From Ignavibacteria bacterium (GTDB lineage: Bacteria; Bacteroidota; Ignavibacteria; Tepidaquicellales; Tepidaquicellaceae), in contig JADJWZ010000040.1 of the NCBI GenBank assembly GCA_016716125.1, positions 62,001-126,000 of the forward strand: a stretch of 64,000 nucleotides of DNA. Direction: 5' to 3'. Below, in pieces: positions 1 through 8,473 of the stretch. Position numbers and translations under genes: made by a program. Under the pieces are notes generated by a model. That model made no database searches. It had not been told where the DNA came from and saw nothing but the letters and a program-made list of their open reading frames with translations. Positions within the stretch are counted from its first letter, which is position 1, and each line of letters opens with the position of its first letter.

Positions 1-1599
1 CTCGAAAGGACTGAACTTTCAAAAAATAAAACCGGTGAATTTACAGGAGCATTTGCTCTCCATCCCTTAACTGATGAAAAAATACCGGTGCTGATTTCTG
101 ATTATGTACTGGCAAGCTACGGCACTGGAGCTATTATGGGTGTGCCCGGTCATGATGAAAGAGATAATGAATTTGCACAAAAATATTCTTTGAGTATAAT
201 TCCCGTTGTATTTCCTGAAAATATTTCAGATGAAGAAAAAAAATTATTTTTAGAAAATACGAAAATTGGTAAAGAATGCTATACCGGTGAAGGAATTTCA
301 ATCAATTCCGGTTTTCTGGACGGATTAAAATCAGGTGAAGCAATTAATAAAATAATTGAATGGCTGGAAACAAATAAGAAAGGAATGAGATCTGTTAATT
401 TTAAACTCCGCGACTGGCTATTCTCAAGACAAAGATTCTGGGGCGAGCCTTTTCCGATTATTCATTTTGAAGACGGTACTTTTGAAGATATAGATGTATC
501 TGAACTGCCGCTTACTCTGCCTGATGTTGGTTCATATAAACCCAGCGGTACAGGCGAATCTCCGCTTGCTATTATAGATGATTGGGTAAATACGGTTGAA
601 AAAGATTCAGGCAGAAGTGCAAGACGGGAAACAAATACAATGCCGCAGTGGGCGGGTTCATGCTGGTATTTTCTAAGATATCTTGACCCTGAGAATACTA
701 AAGTATTTTGTGATAGAGAAATTGAAAAATTCTGGATGCCTGTGAATTTATATATAGGCGGACAGGAGCATGCCGTGCTGCATCTTATTTATGCAAGATT
801 CTGGTACAAGGTTTTATTTGATCTAGGATATGTAAATTATAAAGAACCAATTTCAAAACTTTTTAATCAGGGTATGATACTCGGTGAAGACGGAGTAAAG
901 ATGAGTAAGTCAAGAGGAAATGTGATAAATCCTGAGGATGTGATCAGTAAATTCGGCGCTGACGCAATGAGACTCTTTGAAATGTTTATGGGTCCGCTCG
1001 AGGCTTCAAAGCCCTGGAGCACAAAAGGTATAGAAGGTCTTAACAGATTTTTAAATAGAGTGTGGAGAGTAATTATTGATGAAAATTCAGACGGACTCAA
1101 AAATAATATTACAGATTCAGAACCGGAACTGAAATTAAAAAAACTTCTGCACAAGACAATTAAAAAAGTTACAGAGGATATTGAAGACGGAGATATGAAG
1201 TTCAATACAGCAATTTCATATCTTATGATTTTTGTGAATGAATTATATAAGTCCGAAGAGATCTCGAAAAACGTAATCAGAGATTTTATATTATTGCTCT
1301 CTCCTTTTGCGCCTCACATTACAGAAGAGATTTGGCAAAAACTCGGAAATAATGAAAGCATTCAATTTGCTAAATGGCCTGCTTATGACAAAGAACTTAC
1401 TAAAGAGGAATCGGTCACAATTATTTTCCAGGTGAACGGAAAACTCAGATCAAAAGCAGATCTGCCGTTTGGCTCCGAAGAAAAAATTCTGGAAGATGAA
1501 GCTCTTGATAATGAAAATGTAAAAAAATATATACTTGGCAAACAGATAATTAAAATTATTTCAGTTAAAAATAAAATGGTAAATATTGTTGTAAAGTAA
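1..1599 (+). CDS. leuS: Leucyl-tRNA synthetase, 3' part (5' end outside window)
   Basis: Class I aminoacyl-tRNA synthetase charging tRNA-Leu in the cytoplasm. The frame is open from base 1, so the N-terminal part (HIGH motif, zinc region, start of the editing domain) lies upstream and 532 residues are visible of a family length of roughly 800-870. Seen in order: the CP1 editing motif GTGAIMGVPGHDERD near visible residue 41, FSRQRFWGEP near 141, HAVLHLIYARFW near 256, the KMSKS loop (KMSKSRGN) at visible residue 300 (bases 898-912), the helical anticodon-binding domain, and a C-terminal VNGKLR...VNIVVK domain. The motifs and their order make the assignment very safe. A terminator follows directly. 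The only limitation is the missing 5' end. Confidence 0.97.
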   Translation, partial: LERTELSKNKTGEFTGAFALHPLTDEKIPVLISDYVLASYGTGAIMGVPGHDERDNEFAQKYSLSIIPVVFPENISDEEKKLFLENTKIGKECYTGEGISINSGFLDGLKSGEAINKIIEWLETNKKGMRSVNFKLRDWLFSRQRFWGEPFPIIHFEDGTFEDIDVSELPLTLPDVGSYKPSGTGESPLAIIDDWVNTVEKDSGRSARRETNTMPQWAGSCWYFLRYLDPENTKVFCDREIEKFWMPVNLYIGGQEHAVLHLIYARFWYKVLFDLGYVNYKEPISKLFNQGMILGEDGVKMSKSRGNVINPEDVISKFGADAMRLFEMFMGPLEASKPWSTKGIEGLNRFLNRVWRVIIDENSDGLKNNITDSEPELKLKKLLHKTIKKVTEDIEDGDMKFNTAISYLMIFVNELYKSEEISKNVIRDFILLLSPFAPHITEEIWQKLGNNESIQFAKWPAYDKELTKEESVTIIFQVNGKLRSKADLPFGSEEKILEDEALDNENVKKYILGKQIIKIISVKNKMVNIVVK

Positions 1600-1620
1600 T
1601 TAATGTCCCGAAAATTTATT

Positions 1621-1655
1621 AAGGCAGAAAAATATATTTTTTCCTGCCTTTTTTT
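1621..1655 (+). terminator. Intrinsic terminator after leuS
   Basis: Inverted repeat AAGGCAG...CTGCCTT with an A/T-rich inner stem, followed by a run of T, about 20 bases after the leuS stop. Confidence 0.75.
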
Positions 1656-1764
1656 ATTTGCAAATAAAGTAAACATTCTGCTCTAAATGAAATTCTTAAA
1701 TTGAAAATAAAACTGAGTAATCTCACATAAGCTAAATAAAATTAAAGGTCATAAAAAAAAGTTC

Positions 1765-1829
1765 TTGACTTATTGATTAAAATAATGCAATATTGCATTA
1801 AACAAAAAAACAACAATATTGCAATCTCA
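1765..1829 (+). promoter_or_regulatory. Promoter with palindromic operator, probable autoregulation of the TrmB-like gene
   Basis: A -35-like TTGACT (1765-1770) is followed 17 bases later by CAATAT (1788-1793). Across that -10 lies a perfect 18-base palindrome, TAATGCAATATTGCATTA, at 1783-1800. A second copy of its core (CAATATTGCAAT, about 1814-1825) overlaps the proposed TTG start codon. The position on the -10 and start codon of a regulator gene suggests repression by its own product. The palindrome is seen; binding is inferred. Confidence 0.55.
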
Positions 1830-2691
1830 GGAATTAATAAGCAGGCTTCAGAAGATTGGATTCAAAGAAAACGAATCACAGGTATTTTTAGTTCTGCTGA
1901 AAGGTTCTGCATTAAGTGCATCTGAAATTGCTGAGAAAGCTGATGTAAGAAGAACAGCTGTTTATGAAATTCTGAAATCATTTGCTGTAAGAGGTTTTTG
2001 CAATGAGATCGAAACAAACACTATTCTTAAGTATGAGATGATTGATCCGGAAGTTATAAGCGATAAGATTGAAAGAGAGATCAAAAAACAGAATGAATCG
2101 AAAATAGAAAATCTTAAAGATACATTCGGAGATTTTAAAAACTTATACAGGTCAGAAGAATCAGATGAAAACAAGAAAGTCAATATTGAACTTATTAGAG
2201 GTTTTAACAAGCACAGACAGGAAAAATTTCTTGAACTTTTCAGTAATGCGAAATCAGAAATTTTATTTATGATAAGACTTGAAGGGTATGTTTCTGAAGA
2301 ACTCGATACGACTGCAGTTGAATTTTATAAAAGAGGCGGTGTTATCAAGTCCATATACGAAGCTAGCTATAACTTTAAGATTATAAAAGATAACTCCAGA
2401 AAGAATGCTGCGTTAGATGATCTGCTTAGGATATGCAGAAAATTTGAAAAAGCGGGGGAGAAAGTTAGGATATCTGAGAGGCAATTACCAAACCTGACTA
2501 TCTTTGACAGAAATATTGTTTTTGTGAATATTCAGGATAAGAATATTCCGCGGCATAATAATTCAGATATAATAATAAGAAATGAAGATTTTGCTTTGAA
2601 AATGTTAGACTTGTTTGATTTTTACTGGAACGATTCTAAGGAATTAAAAGGTTTTGTTACAGAAAAAGTAAAAGCTAAAAAAACAGCTTAA
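1819..2691 (+). CDS. TrmB-family-like transcriptional regulator
   Basis: Predicted DNA-binding regulator of 290 residues. Residues about 5-75 form a winged-helix domain typical of TrmB/sugar-specific regulators (LQKIGFKENESQVFLVLLKG, then SASEIAEKADVRRTAVYEIL as recognition region). It is followed by a short coiled segment and a C-terminal phospholipase-D-like fold domain (EILFMIRLEGYVSEEL...FYKRGGVIKSIYE), the usual effector-sensing half of the family. The first in-frame ATG is about 75 codons in, inside the HTH region, so the TTG at 1819 is the best start; no Shine-Dalgarno is visible and it may be nearly leaderless. Its own promoter carries a palindromic operator. The downstream gene 2757-3473 is a T9SS-sorted secreted protein that might be a target. 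The ligand is unknown. Confidence 0.8.
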   Translation: MQSQELISRLQKIGFKENESQVFLVLLKGSALSASEIAEKADVRRTAVYEILKSFAVRGFCNEIETNTILKYEMIDPEVISDKIEREIKKQNESKIENLKDTFGDFKNLYRSEESDENKKVNIELIRGFNKHRQEKFLELFSNAKSEILFMIRLEGYVSEELDTTAVEFYKRGGVIKSIYEASYNFKIIKDNSRKNAALDDLLRICRKFEKAGEKVRISERQLPNLTIFDRNIVFVNIQDKNIPRHNNSDIIIRNEDFALKMLDLFDFYWNDSKELKGFVTEKVKAKKTA

Positions 2692-2756
2692 GAATTTAAA
2701 ATTATATACTTATATAGTAAACTCATTTCAACAAAATTTTTCCTGAGGAGAAAAAA

Positions 2757-3473
2757 ATGACAACCTTTAATTTAAAAGCTACATCTGCAGTATTAGTTCT
2801 GATAACAGGGTTATCACTGATACTTTTAAACAGGCAAGTTTATGCCGAAACTTCACCCGATTTTATTTTCGGAAAAGTTCTTTATTCAGATGACCACTCT
2901 CCGGTTACTGAAGGAAATGTAAAAATTATGACTATAGATCCATCGTCAAGGACCTACAATGTTCTTGAAACTATCAGTATTAATCCCGACGGATCATTTA
3001 AAGTAAGCAGAAAAATTATATTGAGTACGGACGAAATCAGAATAATGGCTTATCCGAATGATGTGGATAATAACGAAATCCCTTTTCTTCCTACCGAGAT
3101 AGGATTAATTAATCAGGAAGTTACTGAAAAGGTTGATTTTGAAATTATAATAGAAGTTGACAGGACATCCGTTATTAAGAATGAAGATCAGGGAATCATT
3201 CTTGATAAGAAATTTTATCTGGAACAGAATTTTCCCAATCCATTTAATCCTGTTACATCAATAAGGTTTGAATTACCTGAAAGCAATAACGTTTCTCTAA
3301 AAATTTATAATATGAAAGGTGAAACAGTAGCTGTACTTGCTGAAAATGAATTACTGAGACAGGGTTTAAATGAATTGGAATTTAATGCCGGAAATCTTCC
3401 GAGCGGAACTTATGTATATACTTTGAGAACAGACAATTTTACAGAAAACAAAAAAATGGTGCTTTTAAAATAA
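2757..3473 (+). CDS. Secreted protein with T9SS type A sorting domain
   Basis: Putative exported protein of 238 residues. A hydrophobic signal peptide (residues about 8-29, ending near VYAET) is followed by an all-beta domain resembling a carboxypeptidase-regulatory or transthyretin-like fold (FIFGKVLYSDDHSPVTEG...). Residues about 155-238 are the T9SS type A C-terminal sorting domain: NFPNPFNPVTSI, then LKIYNMKGE, then SGTYVYTL and the KKMVLLK end. This domain directs secretion across the outer membrane by the type IX system and is cleaved or anchored there. Start chosen at ATG 2757 behind a good GAGGAG Shine-Dalgarno. The function of the short mature domain is unknown. It follows the TrmB-like regulator with a 65-base gap. 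Confidence 0.8.
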   Translation: MTTFNLKATSAVLVLITGLSLILLNRQVYAETSPDFIFGKVLYSDDHSPVTEGNVKIMTIDPSSRTYNVLETISINPDGSFKVSRKIILSTDEIRIMAYPNDVDNNEIPFLPTEIGLINQEVTEKVDFEIIIEVDRTSVIKNEDQGIILDKKFYLEQNFPNPFNPVTSIRFELPESNNVSLKIYNMKGETVAVLAENELLRQGLNELEFNAGNLPSGTYVYTLRTDNFTENKKMVLLK

Positions 3474-3526
3474 TAACGTCCTTGAAAGCAAGTAAGATTT
3501 AATGAGGGTTGGGTCTTTGCTTGTGA

Positions 3527-3554
3527 AATCCCCTCTCAGGGAAAGGAGGGGATT
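3527..3554. repeat. Short intergenic inverted repeat
   Basis: AATCCCCTC and GAGGGGATT form a perfect 9-bp stem around a 10-base loop. It is G/C-rich against an A/T-rich intergenic background and has no T-tail, so it looks like a dispersed palindromic element rather than a terminator. Confidence 0.45.
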
Positions 3555-3640
3555 CAGGGATGTTTAATATAATAACTATTTACAGAAGAATTCGAATTTT
3601 GTAATTATTCATAAAAAATAAATTTTCTTCCTAGCACAAT

Positions 3641-3675
3641 AAAGCATTTTGATAAATTTCAGAATGCTTTTTTTT
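3641..3675 (+). terminator. Intrinsic terminator after the T9SS-sorted gene
   Basis: AAAGCATT...AATGCTTT stem followed by a long T run, about 170 bases after the stop of the secreted protein and about 60 bases before the DUF2203 gene. Confidence 0.65.
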
Positions 3676-3737
3676 ATACCTTATAAATCAAATCCTTAAG
3701 AAATATTTTTGTGTTAAAGCTACTATATTATATTCTG

Positions 3738-4124
3738 ATGCTGCACACAAAACATTTCACTTTTAATGAAGCTGTTGCAATTCTACCGGAAGTAAAAACT
3801 ATCCTGAAAGAAATTATACAACTAAAAAAGAATCTCGATAAGACCGGATATAATATTTATTCACATAACTATTTCAGCGGGATCGGTACAAACGGATCCG
3901 GTAAATATCCCGACGATCTTATTTCCCTTATTGAATATGTTAAAAAAATAACAGACATGGGAATTCAGATAAAGAATATTGATACCGGACTGATAGATTT
4001 TCCTTATATCAGAAGTAACGGTGAAGAAGTTTATCTCTGTTATTATTTGGGAGAGGATGGTTTAAACTTCTGGCATTCTATCAGCGAAGGTTTCAGCGGA
4101 AGAAGAGATATCAATGAGCTTTAA
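3738..4124 (+). CDS. DUF2203 family protein
   Basis: Small cytoplasmic protein of 128 residues from ATG 3738 (a GTG at 3711 would add nine residues that look like untranslated sequence). It shows the DUF2203 pattern: an N-terminal HFTFNEAVAILPEVKTIL helix, a charged coiled region, then the conserved C-terminal stretch TGLIDFPYIRSNGEEVYLCY, LGEDGLNFWH and GFSGRR. The family is widespread and has no established function. No catalytic motif is evident. It lies 37 bases upstream of the proline dehydrogenase gene and could be cotranscribed with it. Confidence 0.8.
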   Translation: MLHTKHFTFNEAVAILPEVKTILKEIIQLKKNLDKTGYNIYSHNYFSGIGTNGSGKYPDDLISLIEYVKKITDMGIQIKNIDTGLIDFPYIRSNGEEVYLCYYLGEDGLNFWHSISEGFSGRRDINEL

Positions 4125-4161
4125 ATAAAAAATTTGTGCAAAGAAAAATTAAATTAATAAA

Positions 4162-5055
4162 ATGGGAATTTTAAACAATGTCCTGGTTCCTGTAATTCAG
4201 GCAATGCCTAAAAAAGTTGTAAAGATTTTCGCTGATAAATATATTGCAGGTGACAGCGTTTCAGATGCAGTACACAGTGTAACAATTCTTAACAATAAAG
4301 GGCTTATGGCAACTGTGGATGTGCTTGGTGAATCCATTAATGAAAAAAGTGAAGCTGTTCTTTCTAAAGAGGAAAACATAATTACATTAGATGCAATCAG
4401 TAAAAATAATCTTGACTGCAATTTGTCCATAAAACTAACAATGCTTGGTCTGAATATCGATCAGGAATTCTGTCTGGAGCAGGTAAGCGAAATTCTTGAA
4501 AAAGCAAATAGTGTAAACAGATTTGTGAGAATTGATATGGAGGATTCCTCCGTAACTGAATCGACTATTAAAGTATTTGAAACAGTAAAAAAAAAGTTTG
4601 ACAATGTAGGTATAGTATTACAGGCCTATTTGAGAAGAAGTGAAGACGACATTAAAAGACTAACGGAAATAAATGCAAATTTCAGGATCTGTAAAGGCAT
4701 ATATATAGAGCCTGAAAAAATTGCATTTAAAGACCCGGACGAGATCCGGAATAATTTTATGAAAATCTTAAGAATTGCGTTTGAAAGAAAATCCTACTGC
4801 GGTATAGCCACACATGATGAAATTCTTATTAAAGAATCTGTAAATCTTGTTAAAGAATTAAATCTGAGAAAAGACGAATATGAATTTCAAATGCTGCTGG
4901 GAGTTAAAGAAAGTCTCCGCGAAGAAGCTGTTGCAAAAGGGCACAGAATGAGAATCTATGTGCCTTTCGGTAAACGTTGGTACGAATATTCCATTAGAAG
5001 ATTTAAAGAAAATCCCAATATGGCCGGGCAGGTTTTAAGAAGTATTTTTTCTTAA
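4162..5055 (+). CDS. Proline dehydrogenase (monofunctional PRODH)
   Basis: FAD enzyme oxidising L-proline to pyrroline-5-carboxylate, the first step of proline catabolism, usually membrane-associated. Its 297 residues match the length of stand-alone PRODH. Family motifs seen in order in the TIM barrel: RIDMEDS, IVLQAYLRRSEDD, RICKGIYIEP, GIATHDE, EFQMLLGV and the C-terminal RIYVPFGKRWYEYSIRRFKENP that binds flavin and substrate. The Arg pair of the YSIRRFKEN motif is present. The P5C dehydrogenase partner is not in this window. It is convergent with thyX. Confidence 0.93.
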   Translation: MGILNNVLVPVIQAMPKKVVKIFADKYIAGDSVSDAVHSVTILNNKGLMATVDVLGESINEKSEAVLSKEENIITLDAISKNNLDCNLSIKLTMLGLNIDQEFCLEQVSEILEKANSVNRFVRIDMEDSSVTESTIKVFETVKKKFDNVGIVLQAYLRRSEDDIKRLTEINANFRICKGIYIEPEKIAFKDPDEIRNNFMKILRIAFERKSYCGIATHDEILIKESVNLVKELNLRKDEYEFQMLLGVKESLREEAVAKGHRMRIYVPFGKRWYEYSIRRFKENPNMAGQVLRSIFS

Positions 5056-5083
5056 AATTACTTATTGTGTTGAATTGTTCTGT

Positions 5084-5776
5084 TCAATGTGAATTTACTT
5101 CAAACCATATCCCCGTTATCTCCGGAAAAATTTCGTGCATAAGTTCTTTCATGGCAATTGCATATTCACGGATCTCCCATTGAGCTGTATCTTCATCCCT
5201 GAGTTCAATAAAATTCATTATTGCCTGAAAAGATGCTGTCCAGTAAACTTCAGTATATTGATTCAGAGGTAGTATCATTCTCGCCTGCTCTTTTGCTACA
5301 CCGGCTTCGAGAAGTTTATTATAGGAACCAAGAATATCCGACATTGCAGATTCAAAAATTTCACCGGCGATTTTCTGATCATCAATACTTCCTTCAGATG
5401 CCTGCTTGTTATCTTTGGATTGCCTTCTCCAGTTGGATGGAATATAAAAATCACTAACTGGCACATATCTTCCGCTGATCTCATTCCATGCATGATCTTT
5501 TGCCGAAGAACTTGAAGATGTTTCTATGCCGACCACATGCTTATACCATTGTCTCATCACAAATTCCGGCGCTTTGACATGAAACTGAACCATCAGATGC
5601 CTGAATGGCGACCAGTGCTTGTTCTTTGCCAGAAATTTTACAAGCTTTCTGTCATTGTCGTCAAATTTCTCTTTCCTTTTTCCGAATGAAACCCTAGCGG
5701 AATTAACAACCGTGAGATCTGTACCCAGTTTATCTAAAACTTCAATAAATCCTTTATCGAGAACTTCTCTTTTCAA
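5084..5776 (-). CDS. thyX: FAD-dependent thymidylate synthase ThyX
   Basis: Makes dTMP from dUMP using methylene-tetrahydrofolate and reduced flavin. Seen: VVNSARVSFG near the N-terminus, FLAKNKHWSPFRHLMVQFHVKAPEFVMRQWYKH, then NEISGRYV, corresponding to the end of the ThyX signature. The canonical RHRxxSxNExSxRY is altered: the RHR position reads RQW, and about 17 residues including a serine run separate it from NEISGRY. TTG at 5776 is preferred as start because it places GFIEVLD at the usual position. A TTG at 5875 would add 33 residues of low-complexity, non-family sequence. There is no ATG before the conserved core. No thyA is visible here. Confidence 0.9.
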   Translation of the reverse strand: MKREVLDKGFIEVLDKLGTDLTVVNSARVSFGKRKEKFDDNDRKLVKFLAKNKHWSPFRHLMVQFHVKAPEFVMRQWYKHVVGIETSSSSSAKDHAWNEISGRYVPVSDFYIPSNWRRQSKDNKQASEGSIDDQKIAGEIFESAMSDILGSYNKLLEAGVAKEQARMILPLNQYTEVYWTASFQAIMNFIELRDEDTAQWEIREYAIAMKELMHEIFPEITGIWFEVNSH

Positions 5777-5960
5777 TTTAATTTTTTTGTGAGAACAAAT
5801 ATAATAATTATAAACGGAATAATGGATTTTAAAATAATTGATATTTGAAAATTGAAATAGAAAATTTTGAAACAAAAACTTTTATGAAATTAAGTCCGGA
5901 AAATACCTGATTTATTACTTTGTAATTTTAATTTGATTCTGTATTTAATAACTTGCCTGA

Positions 5961-6914
5961 ATGAATTTTTCCGATATAAAATTTTACCTGGGTGCAGACT
6001 CCGGTGGTACAAAGTTTGAATTGATTATAGCCAATGAATCCGGCATAATAATCAGAAAATTTAAATTCAAAGGAATACATTATTCAGTTTCCGGACCCGT
6101 CAGCTATTGTGAATATATTTCAGAATACATATTTACTGCTGTAAAAAAAGCCGGTTTTGATATTAATAACTGTAAAGGATTATGTATCGGGCTGGCAGGA
6201 GCAAGAGAAGAGAGTGATCGAAAGAAACTGCAAAGTCTTTTCATAAAGAAAACCGGTATCAGAAATACTTTTATTACAACTGATGCTTTGACCGCGCTTT
6301 ATGGAGCGTTTGAAGGAAGAAACGGTATAATTCTTATTAGCGGAACAGGATCGGTACTTTACGGATATTATAATAATAAAATAAACAGAGTAGGCGGTTG
6401 GGGAAGAGTTATTGGTGATGAAGGCAGCGGTTACTGGATTGGAAGGAAGGCTTTGAATTTAGCAGCAAAAGAATATGATACTTCCATACGTACAAAAAAG
6501 GAAAGTGAATTATCTGAATTACTGAGAATTAAATTCGGAATAAACAGATTAAATCTTAATGACAGGATTTTCAAAAATAATTTTGAGATCCAAAAAATAA
6601 CTCCGGTTGTACTGGAGCTTGCAGGAAAGAATTCTGAAGTTTGTAAAAATATAGTAAGTGAAGCAGTTTCAGATTTAATGTATCATATAAATGTTTATTT
6701 GAATATTGCAAGACCGGAAACTGTAATGGATATTTCATTAATAGGTAGTCTTGTGGAAAATGAAAATGTATTGTCGCGAAATTTAATAAAAGAAATTATG
6801 AAACTTAAGAAGGTTAAATTAGTTGAAAAAAAACATTCGCCTGCTTACGGAGCATATTTGCTAATATCCGGCAGTTCAAAATTTTTAACAAAAATTAAGA
6901 TTGAAAAAAACTGA
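5961..6914 (+). CDS. BadF/BadG/BcrA/BcrD-type ATPase, probable N-acetylglucosamine kinase
   Basis: ASKHA-fold sugar kinase of 317 residues. Seen: N-terminal phosphate-1 motif YLGADSGGTKFELI (residues about 9-22), TTDALTALYGAF, the phosphate-2/adenosine region LISGTGSVLYGY, and GGWGRVIGDEGSGYWIGRKAL, which is characteristic of eukaryotic-type NAGK and its bacterial relatives. The substrate (GlcNAc, glucosamine or a muropeptide sugar) is inferred from family membership. The last 14 bases overlap the start of guaA, suggesting translational coupling. Start chosen at ATG 5961. Confidence 0.85.
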   Translation: MNFSDIKFYLGADSGGTKFELIIANESGIIIRKFKFKGIHYSVSGPVSYCEYISEYIFTAVKKAGFDINNCKGLCIGLAGAREESDRKKLQSLFIKKTGIRNTFITTDALTALYGAFEGRNGIILISGTGSVLYGYYNNKINRVGGWGRVIGDEGSGYWIGRKALNLAAKEYDTSIRTKKESELSELLRIKFGINRLNLNDRIFKNNFEIQKITPVVLELAGKNSEVCKNIVSEAVSDLMYHINVYLNIARPETVMDISLIGSLVENENVLSRNLIKEIMKLKKVKLVEKKHSPAYGAYLLISGSSKFLTKIKIEKN

Positions 6915-8469
6915 TCTGATTCTCATACTTGATTTCGGTTCGCAGTATACTCAGCTGATAGCGAGGAGGACCAGAGAGTTTAAAGTCTATTCTGAGATTC
7001 ATCCATTCAAATTAAATTTAAAAAAATTTCTTAAAGAAAAAGAAAAGTCATACATCCTCAAAGGCGTGATATTTTCCGGAGGTCCGTCAAGTGTTACTGA
7101 CAAAGGTTCTCCGAAGTTTTCAAAAACAGATCTTGATCTGTTAATTAAGAAAAAAATTCCTGTACTGGGTATTTGTTACGGTATGCAGCTGTTATGCAGT
7201 TTATACAAAGGCAGTCTGCACTCATCTTTACACAGACAGTACGGAAACACAAAAATATACACTTTCGGTGACTCGGAATTGTATAAAGGCGTTAACAGTC
7301 AGCTTAATGTCTGGATGAGTCACGGTGATTCGACGGACAAAATGCCTCAGAAATTTATTGCAACATCAAAAAGCATTAACGGCGTCATTTGCAGTTTTGA
7401 ATATCCAAAAGCAGGGATTTACGGATTACAATTCCATCCTGAAGTTAACCATACTGAATTTGGAAAAAAAATAATTAATAATTTTTTATTTGGTGTATGC
7501 GGTGTAAAGAATTTATTCGAGCCGGAATCTTTTATAGAATCGAAAACCGAAGAGATAATTAAAAAAGCGGGAAAGAGTCATGTTATATGCGCTCTCAGCG
7601 GCGGAGTTGATTCTTCGGTAGCGGCATTGCTTGTCAGTAAAGCCATTGGAGAAAACCTGACATGTATTCATATTGACAACGGTCTGATGAGAAAAAATGA
7701 AAGCAGAAAAGTTATAGAACTTTTTGAAAGATATTATAAACTCAATCTGATTTTTGCAAATGCATCAGAACTCTTTATAAAAAGACTCAGCGGTGTATTT
7801 GACCCGGAGAAAAAACGAAAAATAATCGGAAGTACATTTATAGAAGTATTTGAAAAAGAAGCAAAGAAAATCAAAGGAGTTAAATATCTGGTGCAGGGTA
7901 CGCTTTATCCTGATGTAATAGAATCCGTAACTTCAAAAGGACATTCATCAAAAATAAAGACTCATCACAATGTAGGCGGACTTCCTGATAAAATGAAACT
8001 GAAGCTGATAGAGCCGTTCAGAGAATTATTCAAGGACGAAGTCAGAGAGATCGGAAAAAAGCTTGGTCTGAGAGATAATTTTATTAACCGGCATCCATTT
8101 CCCGGACCGGGTCTTGCTATCAGGATCCTGAGTGATGTTACAAGAGAAAAGCTGGACATATTAAAAGAAGCGGATGAAATTTATATAAATGAATTAAAGA
8201 ATCATGGTTTATATGATAAGATCTGGCAGGCGTTTTCAGTGCTTTTGCCGGTGCAGACAGTCGGTGTAATGGGAGATGAAAGAAGTTATGAAAATGTAAT
8301 TGCGCTTAGAGCTGTAACGTCATCCGACGGAATGACTGCGGATTTCTATGACTTTGATAAAGATTTTTTATCATCAATTTCAAATAAAATTATAAATTCA
8401 GTTAAAGGTGTTAACAGAGTTGTCTATGACATAAGCTCTAAACCGCCTGCAACTATAGAATGGGAATAA
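6901..8469 (+). CDS. guaA: GMP synthase (glutamine-hydrolysing)
   Basis: Converts XMP to GMP with ATP and glutamine, the last step of guanylate synthesis. The 522 residues carry the full two-domain form: class I glutamine amidotransferase with nucleophile Cys92 (GICYGMQ) and the His179/Glu181 pair (LQFHPEV), ATP-pyrophosphatase P-loop ALSGGVDSSVA (about 231-241), and the C-terminal dimerisation domain ending PPATIEWE. Start is TTG 6901, inside the end of the upstream kinase gene. Its protein start, MKKTDLILILDFGSQYTQLI, fits the family exactly. The next gene begins four bases after the stop. Confidence 0.97.
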   Translation: MKKTDLILILDFGSQYTQLIARRTREFKVYSEIHPFKLNLKKFLKEKEKSYILKGVIFSGGPSSVTDKGSPKFSKTDLDLLIKKKIPVLGICYGMQLLCSLYKGSLHSSLHRQYGNTKIYTFGDSELYKGVNSQLNVWMSHGDSTDKMPQKFIATSKSINGVICSFEYPKAGIYGLQFHPEVNHTEFGKKIINNFLFGVCGVKNLFEPESFIESKTEEIIKKAGKSHVICALSGGVDSSVAALLVSKAIGENLTCIHIDNGLMRKNESRKVIELFERYYKLNLIFANASELFIKRLSGVFDPEKKRKIIGSTFIEVFEKEAKKIKGVKYLVQGTLYPDVIESVTSKGHSSKIKTHHNVGGLPDKMKLKLIEPFRELFKDEVREIGKKLGLRDNFINRHPFPGPGLAIRILSDVTREKLDILKEADEIYINELKNHGLYDKIWQAFSVLLPVQTVGVMGDERSYENVIALRAVTSSDGMTADFYDFDKDFLSSISNKIINSVKGVNRVVYDISSKPPATIEWE

Positions 8470-8473
8470 AAAA

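Noticed and set aside
5056..5083. Possible bidirectional terminator between proline dehydrogenase and thyX
   Set aside because: The TTGAA/TTCAA arms are only five bases and there is no T run on either strand.
5777..5875. Upstream extension of thyX from a TTG at 5875
   Set aside because: The added 33 residues are Asn/Tyr/Phe-rich and unlike any ThyX N-terminus; the TTG at 5776 places the core correctly.
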